Assembly: GCA_949752745.1 (NCBI GenBank)
Contig: OX457027.1
Span: 93,364,015 to 93,428,014 of the forward strand
Source: Protula sp. h YS-2021
Lineage: Eukaryota; Annelida; Polychaeta; Sabellida; Serpulidae
DNA: 64,000 nucleotides
Reading direction: 5' to 3'
Part shown: positions 23,260 through 34,948 of the stretch, in pieces
Position numbering within the stretch: the stretch's first letter is position 1
Layout of the letters: each line of letters starts with the position of its first letter
Position numbers and translations under genes: made by a program
The notes under the pieces: model-generated
Databases searched by the model: none
Seen by the model: the letters and a program-made list of their open reading frames with translations, nothing else
Told to the model about the DNA's origin: nothing

Positions 23260-23593
23260 TTTGAAAGGCAGCAGTGAACGTCTTTGTTCATGCCGGAAGC
23301 AGTTTAGAATTCAGACAAGCGCTTAAATTAGAACTCATTAAAATATGTCTATGCTCCTGTTGTGTACAAGGTTGTTTTGCAATACTAAAATCCATCCCAT
23401 AGATGGGACGTCAGATGATAATACTGGTAAGTCAAGCAGATCCAAACCAACAATAGATGATGTGGAATTGCCCGGATCCAACATTAATAATTTTCAGTAT
23501 CACCTGTCCCTGGCTCACATAACCGTCATCGAAAGAGAAGCCAGAAATGGAGGTGCGATTAGTGACAATTGGAATATTTTTTTAATTATTTAA
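23260..23593 (+). pseudogene. Class-A GPCR C-terminal relic, unit 1
   Basis: After a frameshift near 23,265 the plus strand reads AAVNVFVHAGSSLEFRQAL, resembling the end of transmembrane helix 7 (NPxxY position: NVFVH) and helix 8 (EFRxAL) of rhodopsin-like receptors. A cysteine cluster LCSCC that could be palmitoylated in an intact relative and a polar tail follow. Better-preserved copies are at 48,165-48,431 and, lacking helix 7, at 55,661-55,806. The upstream six helices are absent. Confidence 0.5.
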
Positions 23594-25035
23594 TTTTCGA
23601 AAACTTTTTACGGCGATACACCCCTTAAATTAGAGAAACTGTGCTTTTACATTTGCAAAAAGAACAATGATAAATGCGCTGTTACCCATATACACATTCG
23701 TTGATATGCGGAAAGCCTTGCAGCTGATTTGAGATGTACCGTTACTGTATGGTTAAGAATTTTGGTGTCATGAACACAAATGCTTAAGCTGGTTTTGAAG
23801 TGACACAAAGTAAAAAGAAAAAAGTGAATTTTGAGTTGTTTAAAAGTTTTTTTGCTTATTACAAAAATATTTTTTGTAAATCATTAACATTTGAGAAGCA
23901 TTTGTCTTGCAAGGATTATATAAATTTTTGCGAGCAGCCTTTGGTTCTTTTTTCTCGACAGTTGTTCGGTTGTTAGTGTCTTCTTCTTATCTGACACTAT
24001 GGGCCCTAGGACCATGAACTTGGGACTTATGAAGAGTTTGATCTGAACATGTGCATGTCACTTTTTATTTTCGTTTTCGATTTCGTTTTCTTTATTAAAA
24101 TGCCATGTAAAAACAGTGAATGTTGTGTAAGTAAATGCAAAGCATTTAACGTACATCACAGGACACACAGTTTTCAGCTTTATGCGAGCTCACACGTCGG
24201 GTAAATAGATAACACGGCTTAAAGTTGAATCATTTGAATAGTGAAAATATTAAAAAAAATGTAATGCGAAGCACTTTTTCGATCTGACCCACAATAATGT
24301 TTAAATTTGTAATTTCATATGCAAATTGTAGCACATGCATATAAATATTATTTGTAAAATTAAAAATGCATCTACACATAACTTTTTTATGCATACAGGT
24401 TAAAAAAGCTCTTAAATAGTTCTTTTTTGTTTTGTTTCCTGCCTGGTTTGAGGTATTTTGGAGTACATTGTTTTATTACTACTAAATGACCAAGAGAGCA
24501 TAATCAAGAGAGTAACTTGCAGCTACTTGATTCGACCAAAAGAGAAACAACATACTGTATCGCAATGTTTAGCTGTGCCTTTAATGTCGTTGACACCTTT
24601 GATACGTATGTGATGTGTAAGAGTATGGTGTTGTAGACACAAAATGATATATGCTTATAGAAAGCCACACAGAATAGATGCATCAAATTATTTGGCAAAA
24701 AAAAGGAAGACAGAGAAAAGAGAACTGTTCAAGCATCAAAATGCGCCGAAATACAAGACATGATCTTTGCAAGTAATGCTGATATGTTACAATTTATAAG
24801 TAAAAGTTGACTAAAACATAAAAAATGTTACAAATTCTAAAATCTTAGAAAGTCTTACAGGCAATACTCCTATGAAGCAGAAACAAAAATAAAATTGAGA
24901 ACATAGCTTTTTTGATACTTTATATAGACTATATACTATATATATATAAATGTACCTCCAGCAATACGGGAACCATTTTTGCTAAAAACAGCATTGAGGA
25001 GACCAAAAATTTAGGGAAAGCATGCCAGAACCACA
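23594..25035. other. Unit-1 right flank without recognised gene
   Basis: From about 23,720 the sequence matches 56,785-57,250 in unit 2 (shared TTGCAGCTG and GAAGTGACACAAAGTAAA). The region around 24.0-24.5 kb is specific to this unit. The minus-strand frame at 24,504-24,698 also lies in a duplicated block but has no family resemblance. The inverted copy of the hairpin repeat at 390-475 sits at 24,957-25,020. Confidence 0.5.
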
Positions 25036-25920
25036 TATTCAACCGTCAGCATCCCTAGTGCTTCTATGTGGGCAGCTAATTTGTCAACGCAATTCTCGCC
25101 TAAGCACCAAATTGCCAACTGCGATTGACGTTCATGATTTAAACACTCTTTTATAGCGAAATCCGGATCGCAGTTTCGTAATAAACGGTTTAATATATGG
25201 TTTTCCGCTACATTACAAGGATCCGATTATGGCCTACGAGCTTGTCAATCATAAATCGGTGAAGGAGAATTTACACGTCGTGCGAAAAAAGTTTGCTATG
25301 AGGTAGCTCAGTTCCGAATAACCGGGCCTTTCTCAAAGCATCCCTTTCCAAACTTCATCGTTAGTCCACTGGGATTAATTCCGAAAAAGGAACTTTTATT
25401 TCGGACGAGTATGCAGCGGTGAAATATGAATCATTCCATGACGTAACTGCATTGGTTTTGCAATGTGGTCGTGGCCCACTCATTAAAAAGTCGGATATTA
25501 AGGATGCCTTCAGGGTCCTGCCGGTATTCCCTCGGGCGTATCCCTTGCTCGGTTTCAAGTTGCAGAACCTTTATTAATATTAAGTATTGGTCATGGGTTG
25601 CCGAATGAGCTGCCAAACAATCGAACGTTTTAGTTGTGCATTACAATGGGTTCTTGTACATATTTACTATTTTCGCATGGTTAGTCATATTTTAGACGAT
25701 GTCATTTTTTATCAAAAGCAGGTAGTTTGAATGTATTCGTGGCTTACAGTCAACTTTTTCGTTAGCGAAATTTATTGCTCTTCCCCTCAAAACGTCAGAA
25801 ACGCAGCTGCCATCAAGTCGTGTAATTGTTCACGGTATCATTATTGATACATTAAAAGCTCTTATCATAATTAGAATATTCTTAAGCACGTCAGAGGTTA
25901 AATTACGTGACTTACTGAAA
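25036..25920 (+). mobile_element. DIRS-like retrotransposon RT fragment, decayed
   Basis: The plus strand carries, across several frames, the run typical of DIRS/tyrosine-recombinase retroelements: GPFSKHPFPNFIVSPLGLIP, then SDEYAAVKY, KSDIKDAFRVLPVFPRAYPL and an RT-like HILDDVIFY block near 25,690. Stops and small indels are frequent. It ends abruptly at the 3' end of the oppositely oriented CR1-like LINE. A related fragment that continues past this point is at 60,405-61,430. No recombinase is visible. Confidence 0.7.
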
Positions 25921-26382
25921 TTAGCGCTGTACATCGAAATGTTCGTCATACGATTTCTTCAAAAGGTGTGTCTTTAGAGATGTCTTGAATCTTTGAAAGT
26001 TTTCTGTACATCTTCTTATTTCTAATGGCAGAGAGTTCCATACTGTTGGAGCAGAAACTGTAAAAGCACGGCATCCACATCTTTTTAAATTATACTCAGG
26101 TTGTCTCAACAGGAAAAGGTTCTCAGAGCGGAGTGTGCGGAAAGGTGTATACGGTGTTATAAGGTTACACAGGTATGACGGTGCCATTCCGTGCATAGCT
26201 TTGAAAGCTAGAGTTGCAATCTTGAATTCACAGCGTTCTTTTAATTGAAGCCAATGTAGGGAGACTAGGGCCGGGGTAATATGTTTATGTGGATGGGTAA
26301 AGGTAATAATCCTGGCGGCTGAGTTCATAACCCTTTGAAATTTGTTCAGTTCTTTTGTATTTATACCAAAAAAATAACGCAT
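25921..26382 (-). CDS. CR1-like ORF2 C-terminal fragment (153 codons)
   Basis: An open frame with the post-RT motifs seen at the end of CR1-group ORF2 proteins: FQRVMNSAARII, SLHWLQLKERCEFKI, ITPYTPFRTLRS and FTVSAPTVWNSLPLEIR, closing with a short basic-polar tail. It is the best-preserved piece of the element but has no catalytic residues of its own. Upstream RT pieces lie in other frames, so it is a remnant and not a gene. Confidence 0.7.
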   Translation of the reverse strand: MRYFFGINTKELNKFQRVMNSAARIITFTHPHKHITPALVSLHWLQLKERCEFKIATLAFKAMHGMAPSYLCNLITPYTPFRTLRSENLFLLRQPEYNLKRCGCRAFTVSAPTVWNSLPLEIRRCTENFQRFKTSLKTHLLKKSYDEHFDVQR

Positions 26383-28184
26383 TGCAATAGTCCAGTTTTG
26401 ATATAACCAATGCGTGCACCAAAGACTTTGCCGCGTCCTCAGTTAAATACTTTCTTACACGGAAAATGATGCGTAGGTGTTGTAGCATGATCGACAGATA
26501 TTGTCGATGTGTTCTGAAAGGCTCAAGATGGCTTAGGTATAGTCTCATTGCCCAATACCAAATTGTCGATTTGACAGAGGTCTATGTATTTCTCTGCGCC
26601 GAGAACCATAAATTCTGTTTTCGTTTCATTCAGTTTCAGTTTGTTTTGGAACATCCACGAGCTGACTGATGATATTGTGTTCGAAATATTGTCTAGTTTG
26701 ACTTTTTGGTCGTTTATTGACTTTGATCAGCAGAGTCTAGTAGCTGACTATCATCTGCTTAAAAACTGTAGAAGATATCAAAAGAACTAATTGCTCGTCC
26801 AGCCGGTCGCGTGTATTGTTCGTATGCTTCTGGACCGTAGATAGATCCTTGGGGGTACCACATGTTAATTCAATGATATACGACAGTACATCATCTATTT
26901 TTACTCTATGCTGCCGATTTTGAAAGTAGGAATCGAGCCAGTGTAGAGCCTATTCATCGATACCAAAAGTTAGCTTTAAGATTTTTATAAATTTTGAATA
27001 GTCGACCGTTTCAAATGCGGCTGTTAGTCTAGTAGGCACAGAAACACAACGTCGCTTATCCATAGCCATCAAAATGTCATCAAAAATACGTCGAGGGCGG
27101 TTTCCTTGCTGTGACCTTTCTTATATGCAGATTGCATGGGCTCGCTCAGTGCATGGTTTGTAATGTGATCTCGAATCTGAAGTGAAGCTGCTTTTTCTAT
27201 CAGTTTTGATGCATACGACAAGTTTGAGACAGGGCGATAGTTTTTCGGAATTTTTTCCACTGTACGTTTTTTATTATTGGTGTCACTATTGCTTGTTTTA
27301 GGTTGTTCGGGAACGTGCTACGGAGTGATTATTAATGATCTTCGTGATAATTGGTGACAATTCTAATGAACACTCTTTTACTAGCCATGCCGGTATGGAA
27401 TTTAACCCGCGCGATTTTGGGCGCGAAGCTGCGATTATAGAGTGTACTTTATCCGACAATTGTTCAGCAAACTGGATAAAATCTGTGGGGGTTCTGCATT
27501 ATCGAGTTCAAAACACTGGCTACTATCAGTAAAGTTTTCTCTTATTTTTTTCAATTTTGGATTAGCAAAAAATTCCAAATTGACACGATCTAATTTGGAC
27601 GTGTGGTAGACAACACGAGTTATCGCAACAGAGAAGCTTGTTAAGGATTCCGTAGAGTTTACCTTGGTCATGTTGATTTTGTGACACTAAGTTGTGGCAG
27701 TAATTTTTCTTTGCGTCCTTGATTAGTCCAAAGTAGCGTTTCTGAGTATTGCTTAATTCCACATAGTCCTTATGAAGCCTACTCTTACGCCATTTTCGTT
27801 CGCTAGTGCTGAGCTGTCGTTTTAGCGATCTCAGTTCGTTCCCATACCAAGGATGTCGTGGTTGTACTGTGATCTTGCGCTCAAGTAAAGGGGCATGCTT
27901 ATCTACCAGATTTCCGAGTGTAGCGTTGTATGTGTCTACAAGAGATTCAGTCGACATATCCTCAGAATTGCATAAAACTGATTCACGTATATCCTTTTTA
28001 AATTGCTCAATATCGCTGTCTTTGATTTTGCGATATTTGATATATGTTGATTTGAATTCAGAATATTTTTCTTATCCAAACCACAGGTGATTAGAAAATG
28101 ATCAGATACAAGATCACGCACAACTGGTGTTCCAATAATCATAGGGTCATGTTCATGTGTGATTACCAAGTTCAAAACATGGCC

Positions 28185-28457
28185 TCAAGGGTGATTGGAA
28201 TCTGTGACGTGTTGTCTCATGGAAAACATGGCTAGAGCTTGCAGAAAGTTGACAGCGAAAGTATCCTGGCTATTATCCACATGTATGTTAAAGTCGCCTG
28301 TTATTATAATGCGATCTGATAAAGGCGTATGAGTCTCTAGGAGCGACGTGAATTCTTCTAGGAATTGGTGTTGAGGCGGTGAAGGTGGTCTATAAATAGT
28401 TATTAGACGAAACATAGCGGTAGGCGAGTCAAAAGTAGAAAAAGTTTCAAGTTCCAA
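28185..28457 (-). pseudogene. CR1-like endonuclease fragment
   Basis: A 90-codon open piece with RLITIYRPPSPPQHQFLEEF and SDRIIITGDFNIHVD, characteristic of the APE-type endonuclease of CR1-group LINEs. A stop just downstream and a frame change to 28,175-27,936 break it from the SDHFLITCGLD block that supplies the C-terminal catalytic residues. Confidence 0.7.
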
Positions 28458-28860
28458 ACGTTTTGGTTTGATAGAGGTGTTAAAACGGCGATACCGCCGC
28501 CCCTACCCATATGAGTACCCATCGGGGGTTATTTCCTTCTCACAAAAGTCGTCATCCTGGGAAAACCACGTCTCTGTGATTACTAGAATATCCAGTTTAT
28601 GGTGATCTATAACAGTGGAGATCAGTTCGGATTTGCACTTGACGGAACGAGCATTTATTAGGCCAAGACAACTGCCGGCAGGGTGTTTGCACAGATCAGT
28701 CTCAGATGTGTTTGAATATGACTCGGGCGCACTTTGATCATTCTCATAATGTACACTGATAAGATTGTTTAGGTTTGCAAGGAAAGTTTTGATGATTTTC
28801 GGAGCTTATTGTTAGGTTATAATCTTCTTAATTTTGCAAATTTTGCCACCCCGGGTCCCT

Positions 28861-29235
28861 CTGCGGTGAGAAATGCTTATTTAACCTAGGCACATTACAA
28901 GAATAAGTAGGCTGAGAATGTTCATAATGTGACAGTTTATCCTATTGATTGATTGGTGTTGTGAGAAATGCTCAGGGCTTGAGCTCTTTAGTGTCAAATG
29001 TCACTTTTCAATACAACATATCCTTAATTTTTATCTAAAAGTGTGTTTAAAATGTTGCATTTTTATAGATATCCATTATCAATTATCTCTAGAAAGATAA
29101 TGTAATAAAATTTCGAATCGATTCTCTATCCATTGATATAAAAACCTTCTTAAGTAATGCTTTGAAAACTTTACTAATAATTAAAAATTAGGAGGTACGT
29201 TTTGAGCTGCCTTCAATGGCGCTTACAACACAATA
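28861..29235. other. Spacer before the unit-2 microsatellite
   Basis: AT-rich sequence between the CR1-like element and the GAT array. I see no coding, RNA or repeat signal in it. Confidence 0.5.
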
Positions 29236-30006
<771 letters not shown>

Positions 30007-31341
30007 GAGTTATAACTTATAAATATTTTATGTGATTAGTGATTCGTTGCAGCATCAGAGCCCAGGGTATCCACATGACTCAGTCTTCAAAGAATGATAA
30101 GCGACGTGCAATTAATTCGTTAACCCTATAACTCATTTCTATTTGACTTTTCTCGACTCATTTTCGTATCTTGTGTAGATGTGGCAGCACATGCATATGA
30201 TAATTTTCACAAACACGTAACTTTTATATGATCTGCAAAATATCCAGATTTTATATAAACAACACCAACTGTTTTCTTTTTTAACTTAGACAGATATACA
30301 ATATTAATCGACCAGTTAATATTCGGAAAGAAAACTATGTTTAAAACAAGTAGAGTAACCTTTGTGTTTGCATTTTGCAGAATATCGTTAGTAAGAGCCT
30401 ATTTATTGGCGTGCTTTGAGTCTTTTCTAAGACAGTTGTCACTGCACTTTAACCTACCACAAGCTTACAGATACAAAATTCAAATTACAATACGTTTACC
30501 CAAAACTAATGTTAGATTTTTTATCACCTGTAAGGTTTTATACTGTCACGAATCTTTTTTTATAAACATGTTAGATGTAAATTTAATGTTGAAAGTCATT
30601 TAAAGTTTGTGGTTATTGGTAGGGGGTGAAAAAATCGTGTGTCTGAAGAAAATTTAACATGGATATGTACGTTATTGTTTTAAAACGGAATCAGTTTTTT
30701 AAATCGAGTTAATTAAGTGAAAGGACTTGAGTTCAAACCGTATCTGGTATTTAAATGTAAATAGTCTGAGTGTATACCTTTAGACCATTTTGATATACGG
30801 TTAATTACAGAAGAAAACATAGTAGAACACACAGACCTTCCACTCCATATGTCAATTATAACTAGTGATTCTACATATGACTATGACTACATATGACTAC
30901 AGTGTATGATTTTCCACGTTATAGAATTATAGCATTCATTATATGAGTTTATACGCTATGATATTCTACATTATCGTTTAGAATTTAAATGTTCCCTCGG
31001 GAACTCTCATCACTCTCTACCATTTTCACCTTTCCACAGTTCAACAAAAATTGTGCAGTTGTGCAAAAAATACCAAAATGGCAATGTATAATGTTTCTAG
31101 ACTAAATGTAAGGAATAAATGGAATAAAAAGCTAAATATGACTGCAATTGGATTTGACATGGAATCCTTACAAAATCATTAATAAATTATATATTTTTAC
31201 ATTTCATATTATTTTCTTTGTAACTCCTTTTCCGAATTTACTTATTTCTATAAAATCAGGAAAGGGTTTCGTGGTGAGTCAGGGATTGTAGGAAGAAAGA
31301 CATTTTTAAAAAGAATTCGTAGTGATAATTGTTTGCTTTAC
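30007..31341. other. Unit-2 flank without recognised gene
   Basis: Paralogous to 0.82-2.50 and 62.42-63.67 kb. A short frame at 30,337-30,603 aligns with one at 1,213-1,473 but shows frame-breaking changes in unit 3. It lacks unit-1 sequence corresponding to about 1.5-1.85 kb. Confidence 0.5.
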
Positions 31342-31520
31342 CTTTGTGTATCCGCCCAGATGCACTTGAGTATGTTCCCCAGCCATCACATAATAGTGCT
31401 AAAAGTAGTTCACACTGGTTTGCTCGAAAGTTAGCTGAAAAATAAGTTTCTATATCTTGACAAGAAATTGCACACTCAGTTGATGAAACAAGAGATAGGT
31501 TATCTACTATTTTACCAGAT
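31342..31520 (-). CDS. Cysteine-rich PAN/apple-like exon, unit 2
   Basis: A minus-strand open stretch ending at a GTAAAGC donor after codon CAC AAA G. It encodes CAISCQDIETYFSANFRANQ, then a Cys followed by ELL, and ends in CDGWGTYSSASGRIHKG. The C-x3-C...F.aNF...C-EL pattern resembles the core of PAN/apple domains, which bind carbohydrate or protein in secreted proteins; the identification is tentative. The acceptor is not certain. It lies about 1.9 kb downstream of the stop of copy 2, so it may be an exon of a neighbouring gene whose other exons I cannot find. Confidence 0.45.
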
Positions 31521-33425
31521 CCCATTTTCTGTCTTGTATGTTTACTCTACAAAACTTTGAGTTTCACAAAAAAGTAGTATCTCTGATGTTGAAGCACAGC
31601 ATAGAATTTCTTTAATTATTTCGATGGTACGAAATTCTTATTAGAATTTTTACTACGTCGTATGTTATGTCTTGAGCAACTAAGCTGGTTACCAACCAGT
31701 TCTAAATATGTTTATTGCTGTTGTTCTGAGTTGCTCACCTGAGCATTTGAAAATTTTACTATATTATATGTGGCCAGTCATAGGAAGGAGCAAAACTATA
31801 TAAAACTACAGTTAATTTGTATACAATACGAAGCATAACGACATTTGCAAAAACAAAGTACAAAGTTAAATATATTTACATGTTGCTATAAAACACATTT
31901 CAGTTTTGGAATCCATCATAGTTAGAAACTTTTAAATTTCCGTTCATATTTCACATATTTGTACACAGGCTAAGTACAGTAGACTAGTTCCAACGAATTA
32001 AATTTGTTGAGACAAAAACTTTGATAGACTGCTGATCTCCGAAGTCTTGGACACGTTATAGTTTTACAGGAGCCAAACATAAAGAACTAAGATGCTAGAA
32101 GAAAAAAAACACTGACAGCGATGTTGAACCACGATTTAGTTCTATGAAGCAGTAACATTGTGGCAGATAATAAATGTCAGCAGTGAGTTAATAGATATTC
32201 CGGCAAGAGCTATATACCATGAATCAGCATACAGAAGCAGGGAACTCGTTAAGATTGAGCTATTTCTAATCAGAGCAATTAATCATTCCATATGACCATG
32301 TCCTTGGAAATGTGCGTGAAGCAGAAGAGCGGAGTGGTGTGAGACCTGTAAGTTCACAAAAGGGATCTTGAATAGTGCTAGAAAACAAGAAATTGCTTTT
32401 ATACTTTGTAACTTGCATGTAAATGAGGAGACTGTTTCAATCGCCACTATGAAACACTGGAACTCGTTTGTAACAATAGCCTGACGTGATAATAGCCATG
32501 ATTTGCAAAAAATTAACTTCTCAAATTTTTAATCTGAGAAGATAATTGAAATGAGAAGTAAAATCTTTTGTCAAAAATGTTTTGGAAGAAGTAAAATTTG
32601 TTTTTAATGTTTAAATTTCTTTTAAAAGTGAAATTATTAATGGCATTATATTACGTAGTAATTTCAAGATGATTTGAATCATTTACCGGATATAAATCAA
32701 AACCGTATTTGAGGTGTCGAAAGCAAGAATATGCATGCAATTTTATTAGGACGTTTATATAATAATTTACAACTAAATTTTCTAATTAAAAATGAGTAAA
32801 ACTTCTAACATATGTACAAGCGATACACAAACATGCTTAGTGAAACCAATTTATAAGTTTTTTAAGAAGTAATATTCACTTCTGAATTGCGTTTGTTAAG
32901 TTGCTACTTTTCAAGCAAAGATCGATTTTGTATATGGCACACACAAGAATTAAAATGGACGTAAAACGAGAAGTTTTTGTTTCTTGTAAAAAGTCCCTAT
33001 TTCCTCTGTCTCTTAAACCATAGTACCTTCCACATACATCATTTAATCCTTTTCCGATAAGCTGTTTCACTTTACAGACACAACTCAATTACAGGGCGTG
33101 GGTAAATAATGGTGCGTCACGTAAACGATGACTTTACTTAAATGGTTGAGTACATCGAGAACATCACGCGCTGATTTGCAGTGAAGATGATGGTGTACTA
33201 CGTACTTGAAAGCACATCAAGAATATCAAAAACAGATAATAAAGTTTCAGATATATTTCAGTTTATTCAAAACTATTAGGTGCCAATCTAAAGTTTTGCG
33301 ACATTTAAGAAACTTCATTTTCTGTATGGGAATATTCATTTTCTGAATGTGAATTTTCAATGTTTATTAAATTTTCAAGGTTTTACTATATGTAATTATA
33401 CTCCTTTGATATTTAAGTGTTTTAT
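31521..33425. other. Unit-2 spacer without recognised gene
   Basis: Paralogous to 6.40-7.79 kb at both ends, with about 950 unrelated bases in the middle (31.74-32.69 kb). Nothing coding was recognised. Confidence 0.5.
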
Positions 33426-34948
33426 TTAAGAGCATGCATCTTGTGATAGAGACAGCCACTTATTCCCTGTCGTGGTGTCGTGGCAAAGTAAATCATCCGC
33501 CCAATCGCCGTTAAAATCCCCGACGAAGAGTTGCTGAGAAGAGCCGACACACCAGTGCATGTCTGCCTCCCTCGATTAACAAGGATAATTTCATTGCTAA
33601 TAATTGCCAGTTGATTAGATTTATAGTATGAGACTAATCTTTGATAGGATAAAAAGGATGATGAGGAAGAGTTCCCAAAGAAGAAAAAAGTAGCTGTAAT
33701 TTGTGGTGAAATGTGAATGGTTATGTCTTTTTAATCCAGAATATATGTTTACGTGACGATAATTCAGAGTAACATAAGAATATAGAAAAGGTTTAGTAAA
33801 GCCGTTCCATCTGTTATTAATTATTTCTGGGTTAAAATTACCAGGATGTTCCAGTGAAATGGCCGTTGATGTCCGCAAACGCGATCCATGTGTATCCAAT
33901 CCCAACCATATGACAGAGCAAATCACTCCTTGTGTCTCCATTGAAGTCTCCAATATGCATTTTAGTCCCTGTATTGTTTTTGTGAAATAAAGAAAAGATA
34001 AGAATTGGTTTTGTAAATACCTCTCTGCTCTATTGGCTTCAGATAATTTACTGATTTTAAATCCATTGTAGTATTTCTAAACGTATTTCTACTCCAAACA
34101 TATTTAAAAGTATAGATAAAAAATCATTTTAATGAGAATGCAATACATTTATGAAACTAGCATGCTCTTACCTTCGCCGAAACACCACGCCAAATTATTA
34201 AACCAAGTCTCACCAAAACCTAAGGCACCAGCTTTTGAATGAACAACCCAGATAAGGCCGGTGTGACTGCAAAGAGCAAAACCATATTATATGATATCGT
34301 TCAAATTAAATCGTATAATAAGATATCATGAAAGGAGAAAGGAGGGTAAGCACACGTCGAAGTCGGCTAACGGTTGGTTAAGGTCTGATTGTATTATTCT
34401 TGTAAAATGCGCAATAACATTTTTAATCAATTGAATTGGGTATATATATTGCATCTCATTTTAGCATACACACACACACACACACACACACAAGCACACA
34501 CACACACACATACACTCACACACACGTACATACATAATACATATAAACACACCTATGTATAAAGACTGCCTGAATTTTTCCTTGATGGTTACGCTATAAT
34601 AAAATGGTATTTTTCTGCATGCTTTAATGTTGATTTCAGCAGAAATCACAATCAAAGTAAATGGTTGCATTTGATATCTTTTGAACAAATAGCCAATCAA
34701 TCAACACAACGCATGTGCACACATTTCTAGCAAAGTTTGCTGTGCACATCATTCTTCAGAATACAATTTACTATATCACCATTTCTAGAACAAAAAATAG
34801 TCATGCAGCCAGGCTTACATGTCATGGCAAAGCATGTCAGCCGACATATCACCATTAAAATCAGCAACATAAAGCTTCGCTGTGGGTCCTACGCACCACC
34901 CCATAGACGCTTCCCAACTGGTCCCGACAAAGACAGGAGATTGTCTTC
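33426..34948 (-). other. Copy 2, exon cassette 4 (exons 14-17) and stop
   Basis: Exon 14 is 34,819-34,948, exon 15 34,172-34,266, exon 16 33,842-33,968 and exon 17 33,426-33,570 (TAA at 33,426-33,428). Exon 14 ends AT instead of AC, so the split codon changes from Thr to Ile. Exon 17 uses a weak-looking acceptor (AATCGAG in place of ATCCAG) and is 9 bases shorter at its 3' end. Confidence 0.78.

Larger units (their letters stand above)
25921..28860 (-). mobile_element. CR1-like non-LTR retrotransposon, decayed
   Basis: Read on the minus strand from about 28,860, it has an endonuclease opening (LINARSVKCKSELISTVID, ITETWF) at about 28,680-28,560, more endonuclease at 28,457-28,185 (IIITGDFNIHVD) and 28,175-27,936 (SDHFLITCGLD), and a linker at 27,957-27,562. 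RT begins around 27,260 (NYRPVSNLSYASKLIEK), and the C-terminal region is at 26,382-25,921 (SLHWLQLKER, PTVWNSLP). The last stop codon sits at the junction with the DIRS-like fragment. Frameshifts separate the pieces and the catalytic FADD part of RT is badly damaged. CR1-group placement is from motif style. Confidence 0.8.
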
